In this document: in pieces, positions 41,491 to 52,489 of the stretch | How positions within the stretch are numbered: the first letter of the stretch is position 1 | Layout of the letters: every line of letters begins with the position of its first letter | From: Maribacter litopenaei | GTDB taxonomy: Bacteria; Bacteroidota; Bacteroidia; Flavobacteriales; Flavobacteriaceae | Direction: 5' to 3' | Length of the DNA stretch: 64,000 nucleotides | Assembly (NCBI RefSeq): GCF_025244665.1 | Contig: NZ_CP104205.1 | Location: forward strand, 124,001-188,000 | The notes under the pieces: model-generated | Told to the model about the DNA's origin: nothing | Seen by the model: only the letters and a program-made list of their open reading frames with translations | The model's database searches: none | Program-made: the position numbers and the translations under genes

Positions 41491-43105
41491 ATGAAACAAC
41501 GGTTAATAAAGGTACATGAAGCCGATAATGTTGGTATAGCTTTGGAAGATATATCCGCCGGGGAGATTGTTCGCTTTGAAAATCAGGACATAGAACTGTT
41601 GAACCGTACAAAAGCCAAACATAAGATTGCCTTAAAAGAGTTATTGGTAGGTGAAAGTATAATCATGTACGGGGTACTGGTAGGTACTGCAACCGCACCT
41701 ATCGGTAAAGGTGGGCTTTTAACTATCGAAAACGTCAAGCATCAAAGTGAAGGAGTACAGGGACGAACAGAAAGGTATACATGGAACCCTCCCGATATTT
41801 CCAAATGGAAGGACAGGACCTTCATGGGCTATCACCGACCGGACGGACAAGTGGGTACTAAAAATGTATGGCTGTTCTTCCCCTTGGTATTCTGTGAAAA
41901 TAGAAATATAGAGATTTTGAAGGATGCTTTTGAGAAGGAATTTGGTCTTGGTGAAATAAGCAAGCAACGACTATTATTAAGACGCCTTATTGAAGGAAAG
42001 GGCCCAAAGGGTGAAGAGGATTTTACCATGGGTCAAAGGCCCTTTGAAAATGTAGAGGTTAAATTTATTACCCATCAAGGGGGCTGTGGTGGTATTCGTC
42101 AAGATTCTGAAATGTTGGCCAAATTATTGGCGGGCTATGTTAAAAATCCCAATGTAGCGGGAGCTACGGTATTAAGTTTGGGTTGTCAAAACCTTCAGAT
42201 AAACCTTTTAAAGGATGCCTTACACGGGATTGACCCCAACCTTGAAAAACCGGTTTTGATCTACGAACAGCAACAGTTGGGCACCGTCGAAGATATGTTG
42301 AATACCATCATCTTGGAATCTTTTGAGGGTATCAAAGAAGCGAATAGAATTGAAAGAAAACCGGCGCCACTTTACAATCTAAAATTAGGATTGGAATGTG
42401 GCGGTTCCGATGGCTTCTCGGGAATTTCCGCCAATCCTGCGCTGGGATATGCTTCGGATATTTTGGCCACAGTGGGCGGGTCACCCATACTTTCTGAATT
42501 TCCGGAGCTGTGCGGGGTTGAGCAGGAACTTGTAAACAGATGTGTTAGGGATGAAGATGTAGAACGGTTTATAAAATTGATGAAGGCCTATGAGAATTCG
42601 GCAGAACGGGTAGGTTCTCGGTTTTGATATGAACCCTTCACCGGGAAATATCAAGGACGGATTGATAACCGATGCTATGAAGTCGGCAGGAGCGGCAAAA
42701 AAAGGAGGCACTTCCCCGATTCAGTCCGTTTTGGATTACGGAGAGTACGTGACACGTCCCGGTCTCAATTTACTATGCACGCCTGGAAACGATGTGGAAA
42801 GCACTACAGGAATGGTGGGATCTGGTGCCAATGTAGTCGTCTTCACGACCGGTTTGGGAACCCCTACGGGAAACCCGATCGCACCCGTAATCAAAGTGTC
42901 CTCCAATACGGAATTGGCCCAAAAAATGCCCGATATTATAGATATGGATACAGGAGCCGTAATTAGGGGGGAGAAATCCATTAAAGAAATGGGAGAAGAA
43001 CTATTGGAGTATCTTATCAAAGTTGCTAGCGGAGAGGTTTTGTCCAAGGCTGATATCTTGGGTCAAGACGATTTTATCCCTTGGAAACGGGGCGTGTCCC
43101 TTTAA
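41491..43105 (+). CDS. uxaA: Altronate dehydratase, one frameshift
   Basis: Repaired length is 537 residues with an N-terminal SAF-like domain and C-terminal dehydratase domain: [62 protein letters not shown] and [13 protein letters not shown] carry the conserved cysteines. The frame breaks at 42616-42621 (TCTCGG; removing a G restores [12 protein letters not shown]). Dehydrates altronate to 2-keto-3-deoxygluconate, which KdgK and KdgA process further. Confidence 0.93.
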
Positions 43106-43197
43106 AAATTCAAAATCTTGCAGGTTAGCTGAGGTCAGCTCTACTACAATGCCTAATTTTAGGGGTATTGTAGAAGTAAGAAGAAAAGGAACAAAAA

Positions 43198-44745
43198 ATG
43201 AGTAAAGAAATAACCTATTATCAAGCAATAAATCCGGCAACTGGAGAAAAACTGGAAGGCGAATTTAAGAACTCCACTTGGAAAGATGTGGATATCGTGG
43301 CCAAAAAAGCAGCACTAGCGTTTCAAACCTACAGGAAGCTGGACAATGAAACCAAGGCAAATTTTTTAGAAACCATTGCCGATGAAATACTAGCGTTAGG
43401 GGATACTTTATTGGACCGCTGTCATTTGGAAACAGCCTTACCTTTGGGCCGACTTACTGGCGAGCGTGGAAGAACCATGAACCAGTTAAGAATGTTCGCC
43501 AGTGTCGTAAGGGAAGGTTCTTGGGTGGACGCTAGGATTGATTTGGCACAACCCAATAGGGAACCTTTGCCAAAATCCGATATACGGCATATGTTGATTC
43601 CATTGGGTCCAGTGGCGGTCTTTGGAGCTAGCAATTTTCCATTGGCTTTTTCAACGGCAGGTGGAGATACCGCTTCTGCCTTGGCGGCAGGATGCCCAGT
43701 AGTCTATAAAGGGCACCCGGCACATCCAGGGACAACAGAAATGATTGCAGGGGCTATTCAAAAAGCGATTAAAAAAACAGGTCTACCAGAAGGTGTTTTT
43801 TCCTTGGTTCAAGGGACTTCCATTCAAGTAGGTGAGGACCTGGTAAAACATGCCGAAATAAAGGCCGTTGGCTTTACGGGTTCTTACAAAGGAGGTATGG
43901 CAATTTTCAATTATGCCAATTCTAGGCCTGTTCCTATCCCCGTTTTTTCTGAAATGGGTAGCACCAATCCTATGTTCATATTACCAGGAGCCCTAAAGGA
44001 ACGTGCCTCCCTATTGGCGGAAGGATATTCTAACTCCTTAAATATGGGCGTAGGCCAGTTTTGTACCAATCCAGGACTTAGCTTTTACACCGAGGGAGAA
44101 AATTCGGCGGAGTTTTTGGAGGTTCTTTCCGAAAAAATAAAAGATACTGAACCAGCCATCATGTTAACGGAAGGTATTCAATCGGCCTACAAAAAGGGTT
44201 TGGAAACATTTTCAAATACACATGACCTGAGTATTGTTGGAGAGGGCAAGGCTTCTAATGGTACTTTTGGAGTCAGTTCAAAAGTCTTTAAAACGACCAT
44301 GGATGCGTATCTTAAAAACAACGAACTCTCTGAAGAAAATTTTGGACCGTCTTCAATCGTAGTGGAAGCATCCACAAAGGAGGATTTGTTGAAAGCTGCC
44401 CGTGAACTAGAGGGGCATCTAACAGCTACTGTCCACGGTACGGAAGAGGATTTGTCCGAGTATGCCGAGTTGTTTGAAATCCTGGAGCAAAAGGTAGGTC
44501 GGGTTTTGGTCAATGGATATCCAACAGGGGTAGAAGTTTGTCATTCTATGGTACATGGTGGGCCTTTTCCCGCGACCACAGCACCGAGTTCAACGTCAGT
44601 CGGAACCAATGCCATAAAGCGTTTTGTAAGGCCTGTTTGTTACCAGGATTACCCGGAAAGCCTATTACCACAAGAACTTAAAAACGACAATCCGTTAGGC
44701 ATTTGGAGATTGGTGGACGGGGAATTCTCTATAAAGTCCGTATAA
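43198..44745 (+). CDS. Alpha-ketoglutaric semialdehyde / 2,5-dioxovalerate-type aldehyde dehydrogenase
   Basis: An intact 515-residue NAD(P)-dependent aldehyde dehydrogenase. The glycine motif FTGSYKGG, the catalytic Cys in GVGQFCTNPG and the general base Glu in SEMGSTNP are visible. Its length and FGASNFPLAFSTAGGDTASALAAG match the KGSADH subfamily. In the oxidative uronate or deoxy-ketosugar routes KGSADH makes 2-oxoglutarate. It is the last gene of the hexuronate locus, before a terminator. It is not needed for the isomerase route encoded here, so a second oxidative branch may exist (inference). Confidence 0.85.
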   Translation: MSKEITYYQAINPATGEKLEGEFKNSTWKDVDIVAKKAALAFQTYRKLDNETKANFLETIADEILALGDTLLDRCHLETALPLGRLTGERGRTMNQLRMFASVVREGSWVDARIDLAQPNREPLPKSDIRHMLIPLGPVAVFGASNFPLAFSTAGGDTASALAAGCPVVYKGHPAHPGTTEMIAGAIQKAIKKTGLPEGVFSLVQGTSIQVGEDLVKHAEIKAVGFTGSYKGGMAIFNYANSRPVPIPVFSEMGSTNPMFILPGALKERASLLAEGYSNSLNMGVGQFCTNPGLSFYTEGENSAEFLEVLSEKIKDTEPAIMLTEGIQSAYKKGLETFSNTHDLSIVGEGKASNGTFGVSSKVFKTTMDAYLKNNELSEENFGPSSIVVEASTKEDLLKAARELEGHLTATVHGTEEDLSEYAELFEILEQKVGRVLVNGYPTGVEVCHSMVHGGPFPATTAPSSTSVGTNAIKRFVRPVCYQDYPESLLPQELKNDNPLGIWRLVDGEFSIKSV

Positions 44746-44778
44746 ATTTTAATAGAGGGCTTAACCCTCATAGTATTT

Positions 44779-44821
44779 AATTCCTGGAATAGCCATCCTA
44801 AGGTTTTTCAGGAATTTTTTT
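44779..44821 (+). terminator. Terminator of the hexuronate locus
   Basis: Stem AATTCCTG (44779-44786) / CAGGAATT (44809-44816), then T's to 44821, 34 bases after the KGSADH stop. A smaller hairpin GAGGGCTTAACCCTC lies just upstream. Confidence 0.7.
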
Positions 44822-44971
44822 GTTACTGAATCTGTGGTTTTAAGATAATCAACACGAGAAAAATAGCCTTAATTTAAAACTTCGGCTACATTCCATTTCC
44901 AAATAGGGCGGTTTCACGTTGGTTTTCAGTCACTTCACTGTATAATTTCCCAAGAGATCATACTTCAGTCA

Positions 44972-44979
44972 TACATTTG
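44972..44979 (+). promoter_or_regulatory. Candidate -7 element of the small repeat protein gene
   Basis: TACATTTG matches TAnnTTTG and lies 46 bases before the ATG at 45026. A -33 TTG at the right distance is not obvious. Low certainty. Confidence 0.35.
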
Positions 44980-45025
44980 TCCTGTAAATAATTCATAAAC
45001 AGATTTATAACTAAAAATAAATATC

Positions 45026-45397
45026 ATGAAAAAATTAAGTGTTTTATTAGGAATTGGAATTTTAGGTGTGTTGTTAATCTCTGCAAAAGCAACAAATTTC
45101 TGTGTAGATGCAGACCACAACCCACATGTATCTAATCATAATCCATTTGCCGAAGGATTACAAATAGAAATGGAATCTGCCAATCCGGATGCCAGCGAAA
45201 TCGTTTTGTTGGAAGAAGAGGAAGAAGTGGATTTGGGCTTCGATACTGCGGAATACTTGCCTTTGGGTTTTAATGCCTATGAAGGTATGGAATTGGATGT
45301 TGAGGATATCGTAATCCTGGAAGATGAGGAAGAAGTGGATTTGGGTTTTGATGTAGCCCCATACCTACCCGAAAACTTTGATGCATATGCAAAATAG
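45026..45397 (+). CDS. Small acidic secreted protein with two tandem repeats
   Basis: 123 residues with a signal peptide (KLSVLLGIGILGVLLISAKA). The mature part contains two copies of a roughly 30-residue unit, each centred on EEEEVDLGFDTAEYLPLGF / EDEEEVDLGFDVAPYLPENF. The hallmark EVDLGFD-x-A-x-YLP motif occurs in many small Flavobacteriaceae proteins of unknown function. It sits directly upstream of a LytS-like kinase and LytTR regulator. A role in signalling or envelope stress is only a guess. Confidence 0.75.
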   Translation: MKKLSVLLGIGILGVLLISAKATNFCVDADHNPHVSNHNPFAEGLQIEMESANPDASEIVLLEEEEEVDLGFDTAEYLPLGFNAYEGMELDVEDIVILEDEEEVDLGFDVAPYLPENFDAYAK

Positions 45398-45501
45398 GTG
45401 GTTGATTGTTGTTAGTTAGCACCTTTTTTATAGGCCTTCATTAATTTGGGGGCCTATACTCCTTGAATGATACTTCATTACCCGACCAACCAAAATTAAC
45501 G

Positions 45502-45509
45502 TACATTTG
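45502..45509 (+). promoter_or_regulatory. Candidate -7 element of the histidine kinase gene
   Basis: TACATTTG, the same octamer as upstream of the preceding gene, 14 bases before the kinase ATG. No matching -33 TTG is clear. Confidence 0.35.
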
Positions 45510-45523
45510 AAACCATACAATCC

Positions 45524-46571
45524 ATGCACATTTCTACCATGTTTAAACCTGTAAAGAACGGTCAGATCTTAAAGATTTCACTGCTTTTAGCATTGTTGAT
45601 ATCGCTTCCTCGGTCTATTTTTCTATACAATATGTTTTCCGATGGGGACATTGAACTTTCCAGGGATTTATTTATTGATTTCCTAGGGCGTTATTTGTTT
45701 TTTGTAGTTTTTTCCTGGATAATGCTACAATTGAACACCAATGCCGTGTATCTCTACTTCAAGGGCCCCTCAACGTTACGTGTTATCATGTTGATGCTTG
45801 CGGATATTATTATCCTAATCGTATTTCTGAATCTTTTCAATTATTTATTCCCGTTCATTACAGGTGAGGAAGTAGATGAAAGGTCTCGCGGCTTCAACAA
45901 TTTTAACTATACGGTGTTAATGGTAGTACTCTTTTTTATTGCCAGGGTTTTACGATTGCAGACAGATCAGCAGGAAAGTAAATTAGAGAATGAACGTTTA
46001 AAGCAGCAAAACCTACAGAACGAATTGGCTGCATTAAAAAATCAGATCGACCCTCATTTTTTATTCAATTCCCTAAACTCACTTACTTCTTTGATCCGGG
46101 ATAACAAACCCGCCACTCAATTCGTGAACAAGCTTTCCCATATGTATAGGTATATCTTACAAAGTGGGGACTCTAATTTGGTAACCGTAAGGGAAGAGTT
46201 GAAATATTTGGAGAGTTATGCCTATTTGATTGAAACCAGATATAGAGATCGATTTAAACTGAATATCGAAATCGACGAATCCTGTCTCGGACGAAAAGGT
46301 ACCCCCGTTGGCTTTACAGTTGCTAGTAGAAAATGCGGTAAAGCATAATGAAATATCTGCTTCCCATCCTCTTAAAGTGGACATCATACAAAGGAACGGG
46401 TCTATTTTTGTGGAGAATGTGATCCGACCTAGGACCAATTTGGCAGATGGGACAAAAAACGGGTTGATAAACTTAAAAAAGCGCTATGCCCTGCTTTTAA
46501 AACAAGAGTTGGTTATCCGACGGGATAATGATATTTTTAGTGTAGAGCTACCTTTAACAAAAGAGGCATGA
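45524..46571 (+). CDS. LytS/YehU-type sensor histidine kinase, one frameshift
   Basis: Repaired length is 348 residues. Four membrane segments (about 15-145), then a coiled segment and the His_kinase box DPHFLFNSLNSLTSLIRDN with the phospho-acceptor His, and an HATPase N-box (PPLALQLLVENAVKHNE). The frame breaks at 46285-46290 (TCTCGG; repair gives CLDEKVPPLALQLL). Its last codons overlap the regulator start by four bases (ATGA), so the pair is coupled. No extracellular sensor domain is present, so the signal is probably membrane-borne. Confidence 0.9.
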
Positions 46572-47329
46572 AGGTAATCATTGTAGAGGACGAATTGGCA
46601 GCTAGTGAAAACCTGGCCTATCTTCCGGAATCCATTGATGATAGTATTGAAATAGAAAAGGTGTTGGAATCCGTCACCGATGCGGTGGAATTTTTTGCCC
46701 AACCCTATGATGCCGAGCTTATTTTTATGGACATCCATCTAGCCGATGGACTATCTTTCGAAATTTTTGAAAAAGTAGAGGTAACCACGCCCATTATTTT
46801 TACTACAGCCTATGACCAATACGCGCTTAAGGCCTTCAAGGTTAACAGCATAGATTATTTATTGAAACCAATCGATGAGGAGGAACTTTTGGAGGCCATA
46901 AATAAATTCAAAAGTAGGACTCCTGAAAAGGTTATAGACAAACAACAAATAGATAGTCTTTTGAGCTTGATCGGGGGAGGTGCGAGAAACTATCGAGAGA
47001 CTTTTTTAGTAAGTCATCGAGACCAACTCATTCCCTTAAAAACGAATAATATTGCCTATTTCAGAATCGATACAGGGATAGTCAAAGGAGTTACGGTGGA
47101 CAACCAATCCTATGTCATGGACAATAAGTTGGAAGAAATAGAGGAGGAACTGGATCCCGCAAAGTTCTATCGTATAAACCGTCAATTTATAGTAAGAAAG
47201 GACGCTCCGGAAAGTATCAAATACTATTTCAACGGTAAGCTTATAGTAACGCTATCCCCTGCATGTGATGAAAAAGTCGTGGTGAGCAAGGCTAAGGCCA
47301 CAGCTTTTAAAAACTGGGTAAATTCTTGA
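46568..47329 (+). CDS. LytTR-family response regulator
   Basis: 253 residues, intact. Receiver domain with acidic E7/D8, phospho-acceptor D55 (LIFMDIHLADG), Thr/Lys switch residues (FTTAYDQY, YLLKPID), then a LytTR DNA-binding domain (FLVSHRDQLIPLKTNNIAYF...RINRQFIVRK). Coupled to the kinase upstream by a four-base overlap. It probably regulates nearby genes, for instance the small repeat protein, but target sites were not identified. Two TCGAGA sites in it are intact, showing that the window-wide error is not absolute. Confidence 0.92.
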   Translation: MKVIIVEDELAASENLAYLPESIDDSIEIEKVLESVTDAVEFFAQPYDAELIFMDIHLADGLSFEIFEKVEVTTPIIFTTAYDQYALKAFKVNSIDYLLKPIDEEELLEAINKFKSRTPEKVIDKQQIDSLLSLIGGGARNYRETFLVSHRDQLIPLKTNNIAYFRIDTGIVKGVTVDNQSYVMDNKLEEIEEELDPAKFYRINRQFIVRKDAPESIKYYFNGKLIVTLSPACDEKVVVSKAKATAFKNWVNS

Positions 47330-47383
47330 AATAGCACCCCTTTTAGTGCATTTTTTGTGGTCGGCTATCGATTTTTCTTATCG

Positions 47384-47391
47384 TATCTTTG
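47384..47391 (+). promoter_or_regulatory. Candidate -7 element of the mutA operon
   Basis: TATCTTTG matches TAnnTTTG and lies 27 bases before the mutA ATG. The -33 TTG at usual spacing is not present. Confidence 0.35.
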
Positions 47392-47418
47392 AGAAAGTAC
47401 CATTGAGATATTCATAGG

Positions 47419-48801
47419 ATGTCAAAGAAACAAGCACCACTTTTTGAAGGTTTTCCTTCCGTTTCCGCCAAAGCTTGGAAACAGAAAATTCAATATGATT
47501 TAAAGGGAGCCGATTACAATACCGAGTTGGTATGGACATCTAGGGAAGGAATCCATGTAAAACCTTTTTACCACAGGGATGATTTGGAGGAGGCCATGGC
47601 AGCCACGGATTCAGAAACGCCATGGAAAATTGGTCAATCCATTTATGCTGGGAATGTAAAATTGGCCAAGAAACGGGCATTGGAAGGATTGGAAAATGGC
47701 GTTGAGGTGTTACATTTTACCATTCCCAATGACGAGGTGGAACCTCAAGGTATTCTAAAAAATATTGATTTGGAGAAAGTCCCGGTTTCGCTCCAATTTG
47801 AATTTTTATCGGAGTCCTATATAGCCTCCCTTCTTAAATCTGTGGGTAAAGGAAAATCAAACCTTCATTTGAATATCGATATCATTGGGAATTTGGCCCG
47901 AACGGGAAATTGGTTCCATAACCTAAACAAAGACCATGAAGTGTTGGAGATGCTTCTACAAACTGGGGCGGATACTATATTGAGTATCGACACCACCTTG
48001 TATGAAAATGCTGGAGCAGATATGGTTCAGCAATTGGGATACGGACTCGCCCACGGCCATGAATATGTTCAGCATTTGTATGACAAGGGCTTATTAAATA
48101 ACTTGGAAAGGGTCACATTTAAGGTGTCCGTTGGGAGCAATTATTTTTTTGAGATAGCGAAGCTTAAGGCCTTGAGAATTTTATGGAATACCTTAATGGA
48201 TGACTATGGTCTTAAAACGGAATGTCATGTCGTAGCGGAACCCTCCCGAAGGAATAAGACCCTGTATGACTATAATATGAATATGGTTCGGACCTCGGCC
48301 GAATGCATGAGTGCCATACTGGGTGGCGCACAGGTAGTTTTCAACCACCCCTATGATAAAATTTACCATAAGGACAATGCTTTCTCAAGCCGAATCTCCA
48401 TAAATCAATTGTTAATTCTAAAGGAAGAAGCCTATTTTAACAAAGTCCATAATGCTGCCGATGGTGCCTATTATATAGAATCCCTAACCAAACAATTGGC
48501 GGAAAAAGCGCTGGAATTATTCAAATCGGTTGAAAGGGAAGGGGGGTTCCTTAGTCATCTGAAATCGGGAACCGTACAGCAAAAAATCAAGGAAGCTGCC
48601 AACAAACAACAAAGGGAGTTTGATCAAGGGAATGAGGTACTTGTAGGTACGAACAAGTTTATGAATGGTTCTGATAGTATGAAGTCCGATTTGGAACTGT
48701 ACCCTTTTGTAAAAACGCGCCCTAGAAAGACCTTGATCGTACCCATAATTGAATCGCGCTTGGCCGAAGCAACGGAACAAAAAAGACTGAACGATGAGTA
48801 G
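47419..48801 (+). CDS. mutA: Methylmalonyl-CoA mutase small subunit
   Basis: 460 residues, intact. It has the MCM TIM-barrel-like fold ([43 protein letters not shown]) but no C-terminal B12 domain, as in the two-subunit bacterial enzymes whose small subunit is catalytically inactive. It overlaps the large-subunit gene by eight bases. Converts, with MutB, succinyl-CoA and (R)-methylmalonyl-CoA. Confidence 0.93.
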   Translation: MSKKQAPLFEGFPSVSAKAWKQKIQYDLKGADYNTELVWTSREGIHVKPFYHRDDLEEAMAATDSETPWKIGQSIYAGNVKLAKKRALEGLENGVEVLHFTIPNDEVEPQGILKNIDLEKVPVSLQFEFLSESYIASLLKSVGKGKSNLHLNIDIIGNLARTGNWFHNLNKDHEVLEMLLQTGADTILSIDTTLYENAGADMVQQLGYGLAHGHEYVQHLYDKGLLNNLERVTFKVSVGSNYFFEIAKLKALRILWNTLMDDYGLKTECHVVAEPSRRNKTLYDYNMNMVRTSAECMSAILGGAQVVFNHPYDKIYHKDNAFSSRISINQLLILKEEAYFNKVHNAADGAYYIESLTKQLAEKALELFKSVEREGGFLSHLKSGTVQQKIKEAANKQQREFDQGNEVLVGTNKFMNGSDSMKSDLELYPFVKTRPRKTLIVPIIESRLAEATEQKRLNDE

Positions 48802-50943
48802 GAGGGACGTTCAACATATTAGTATTAAAGAAGCTAAGATTGAAAAGCTTTCATCTTCATCACCGACTGAAAATTTTCTGACCGCCGAAGGAATTTCTTT
48901 AAAAAGGGCGTATTCAAAAGAAGATTTGGAGGAGGTGGAGCATATGGATTTCCCGGCGGGAATACCTCCTTTTTTAAGAGGCCCCTATGCTACCATGTAT
49001 GTTCAAAAACCATGGATCATCAGGCAATATGCAGGGTTTTCTACGGCCGAGGAAAGCAACGCATTTTATAGAAGAAACCTGGAGGCAGGACAAAAAGGCT
49101 TGTCGGTGGCCTTTGACCTTCCCACCCACCGAGGGTATGATAGTGATCACGAACGGGTCATGGGCGATGTTGGAAAGGCTGGGGTAGCCATCGATTCGGT
49201 GGAGGATATGAAGGTTTTGTTCGATGGCATTCCCTTGGATAAAATGTCGGTTTCCATGACTATGAACGGTGCCGTGATTCCCATTATGGCATTTTATATT
49301 GTGGCAGCCGAGGAGCAGGGCGTGTGTAAGGAGGAATTGGCGGGAACCATCCAAAACGATATCCTAAAGGAATTCATGGTTCGTAATACCTATATCTATC
49401 CTCCAGGTCCTTCCATGCGATTGGTGGCCGATATATTTGAATACACCAGCCAATACATGCCCAAATTCAACAGTATAAGTATTTACGGGTACCATATGCA
49501 CGAGGCGGGAGCCCCTGCCCATATGGAATTGGCCTACACACTGGCAGATGGCTTGGAGTACATTCGTACAGGTCTCGGAGGCTGGTCTTAAAATTGACGA
49601 TTTTGCACCAAGGCTTTCCTTTTTCGGGGGATTGGCATGAACCACTTTATGGAAATTGCCAAGTTAAGGGCCGGTCGCATGTTATGGGCTAAATTGGTAA
49701 AGAAGTTCAGCCCACAAAATATAAAGTCACTGATGTTACGGATCCATTGCCAAACCAGTGGTTGGAGTTTAACGGAGCAGGATCCTTTTAATAATGTGGC
49801 CCGGATCCACAATAGAGGCCATGGCTGCGGTATTTGGTGGAACTCAAAGTCTACATACCAATGCCTTGGATGAGGCGATTGCCCTACCTACCGATTTTTC
49901 CGCACGGATTGCTCGGGAAACCCAATTATTTCTCCAAGAGGAAACAAAAATCACTAGGGTGGTGGATCCTTGGGGAGGTAGTTATTATGTGGAGACACTC
50001 ACGCATGAATTGGCACAAAGGGCTTGGGCCCTTATAGAAGAAGTGGAGGAACTCGGAGGAATGACAAAGGCCATTGAGGCAGGAATCCCAAAAATGCGCA
50101 TTGAGGAAGCAGCGGCTAAAAAACAGGCCCGATTGGATAGTGGAACCGATGTACTGGTAGGGGTAAATAAATATCGATTGGCACAAGAAGATGAGCTGAG
50201 TATTTTGGAAGTGGATAATGAGAAGGTTCGGACGCAACAAATGACCCGACTTAAAAAATTGAAAGACCAGCGCTATGAAGGGGAAGTACAAGAAATTTTG
50301 ACACGTATAACCCTCACCGCAAAAGATTCCCTTGAAGAAAACAAACAGCGCGATAATTTGCTAGCTTTAGCAGTAGAAGCTGCCAGGGCTAGGGCGACGT
50401 TAGGTGAAATCAGTACGGCACTTGAGAAGGCCTATGGCAGGCACACGGCAAAAACAAATACGATTACAGGAGTGTATTCCAAGGAAATCAAGCAAGACGA
50501 TAGTTTTAAAAAGGCAGTCAAGTTAGCGGATCCAACTAGCGGAACAAGAAGGTCGTAGGCCGCGAATTATGGTGGCGAAAATGGGTCAGGATGGACATGA
50601 CCGTGGAGCCAAGGTGGTGGCTACCGCGTATGCCGATTTAGGGTTTGATGTAGATATAGGACCTTTGTTTCAAACACCGGGCGAGGTCGCTAAGCAGGCT
50701 ATAGAAAACGATGTGCATATTACGGGCATTTCCTCTTTGACGGCGGGGCATAAAACATTGGTGCCTAAAGTTATAGAAGAACTTAAATCCTATGGTAGGG
50801 AGGATATATTTGTAGTTGTTGGGGGTGTAATTCCAAAACAGGACTATGCATTCTTAAAGGAAAAAGGAGTTACCGCCATTTATGGGCCGGGAACTAAAAT
50901 TAGTGAAGCCGCCATAGAGGTTTTAGAAATGTTACTTCACTGA
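48794..50943 (+). CDS. mutB: Methylmalonyl-CoA mutase large subunit, four frameshifts
   Basis: Repaired length is 715 residues. The catalytic barrel carries [35 protein letters not shown] and [18 protein letters not shown]; the C-terminal B12 domain has [22 protein letters not shown], with the base-off His of DGHDRG. The frame breaks at 49573-49578 ([16 protein letters not shown]), 49623-49627 (TTCGG for TTCTGG; the conserved Trp of FFWGIGMNHF), 49803-49808 and 50528-50533 (both GGATCC with an extra C). All repairs restore known motifs. It ends before a terminator shared with the convergent MFS gene. Confidence 0.93.
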
Positions 50944-50961
50944 TTTTATAGTGGTATATAC

Positions 50962-50990
50962 AAAAAGGAACCTATTTAGGATCCCTTTTT
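50962..50990. terminator. Shared terminator between mutB and the convergent MFS gene
   Basis: AAAAAGGAACCT (50962-50973) pairs imperfectly with AGGATCCCTTTTT (50978-50990), flanked by A/T runs on both sides, between two convergent stops. Confidence 0.7.
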
Positions 50991-51008
50991 AATTTTGTAT
51001 TTATTGGT

Positions 51009-52251
51009 TTAGGCAGTAGCGACTTCTTTCGATTTTTTGCCCTTCATCCGGAAGTATAACAAAGTGAATAGTACAATTAGTATGATTGGGAACATCATCA
51101 TAGTTCCTATCGTAGCCTGTCCGGCTACCATTTCCAATTCATCACCCATTAAACCTTGCTCTGCTGCCATTTTCTGATCTGCATCGATCCACCCTCCAAT
51201 AATAGGCTGAAAAATGGAAGAAGAAAACATTCCTACGGCACCAACGATTGACAATCCTAGAGCGCCACTTTTAGGGATTTTATCAGCTACGAAACCTAAC
51301 ATGTTCGGCGAGAAATAAGCAATTCCCAAAGCAAAGAAAATAGCAGCTACGTAGGCCATAGTTCCTGTTTGCGAGCTGAAAAGATATAGTCCTATAGTGG
51401 CCAATACGGCAGATCCCAACAATACCCCGGTTTGGTCAAATTGTTTTACCATATCACCACCAAAATATCGAGCGATGGCCATCAAACCTGAGGTTAATGC
51501 CAAAATTAACATAGGATGTGCACCACTTTTTGCGAGTATCAAGCCTACCCATTGGTTTGGACTAAATTCGGTAATGGCTGTCAATGCCATACAAATAATC
51601 ATAAAAATAAACAGTGGCGTCAACATGGCCTTTAGGTTACCTGAAAGGGTTGCCGCTTCCTCTACCTTGGCTTTTGGCCAATCTTGTCCAAAGAATAAAA
51701 AGGCATAGATAACCGCGGGAATCAATAGCAACCAAACTTGACTTTGGCCTAAGATGCCCATGTTGGTCATCAGTCCGGAAAGCAAACTTCCAATGGCGAT
51801 ACCCCCTGGGAACCACATGTGGAACCTATTCAACATTTTACTCATTCTAGTACCTTGATAGGCATCCGCAATCATTGGGTTGCAAGCGGCTTCCGTACAT
51901 CCGTTTCCTAATCCAATGAGCAAGTTGGCAACCAATAGCAAGCCATAGCTTCCGAGAGAAAATAAGAAGCAAAATACCAACGGTATGCGCAAAAAAGGCA
52001 AATTGCATGATGGCTTTTCCTCCTACCTTATGATAAATAAGACCACCAATAACCATGGAAATTGGGAAACCCAAAAACCACATGGAAGAAATAAGACCTG
52101 CTTCACCGGCGGTTAGTTCCAGTTCTGTTTTTAATTGATCCAAAATACCCGCCGCGATTGCAAAGGAAAACGCGGTAGTAATCAAAGCGAAACAACTGGC
52201 ATAGAACAGTCTGTTTGCATTTACGTTTGAAGTTGCTGTTGAACTCGTCAT
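51009..52251 (-). CDS. Sugar MFS transporter (FucP-like), one frameshift
   Basis: Repaired length is 413 residues with about 12 membrane segments (SMWFLGFPISMVIGGLIYHK, GNGCTEAACNPMIADAYQG, FFALGIAYFSPNMLGFVADK). The frame breaks at 51952-51957 (sense TCTCGG); removing one G gives IFSRSYGLLLV. The family includes fucose/sugar:H+ symporters. It is divergent from the RidA/esterase/lactonase/FAH/SDR gene set across a 238-bp gap, so it probably imports that pathway's sugar or sugar acid. Confidence 0.85.
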
Positions 52252-52489
52252 ATTTGTTGGTTTTGTTAATTTGTTTTTTTGGTTAGCACGCTAAACTAAT
52301 AAAATTGCGATAATTTCCCTTGTTTTTTATGAAAATCATAGTTTAACGGTATCATTATATGAGATTATGAGGTTTTCAAAAGGTTTGTCTGAATTTTAAA
52401 TAGTTGTAAAACAGGCTATATTCCTATTTGTAAACTACATTGTTAAAGTTTACCTTGGAGGAATATTGATTCTCTTTTATTCCATACAT

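Noticed and set aside
45420-45460. Hairpin TAGGCC...GGCCTA after the small repeat protein as a terminator
   Set aside because: The stem has no downstream T-tract. A weaker AGGTG/CACCT stem followed by T's lies just before it, but neither is convincing.
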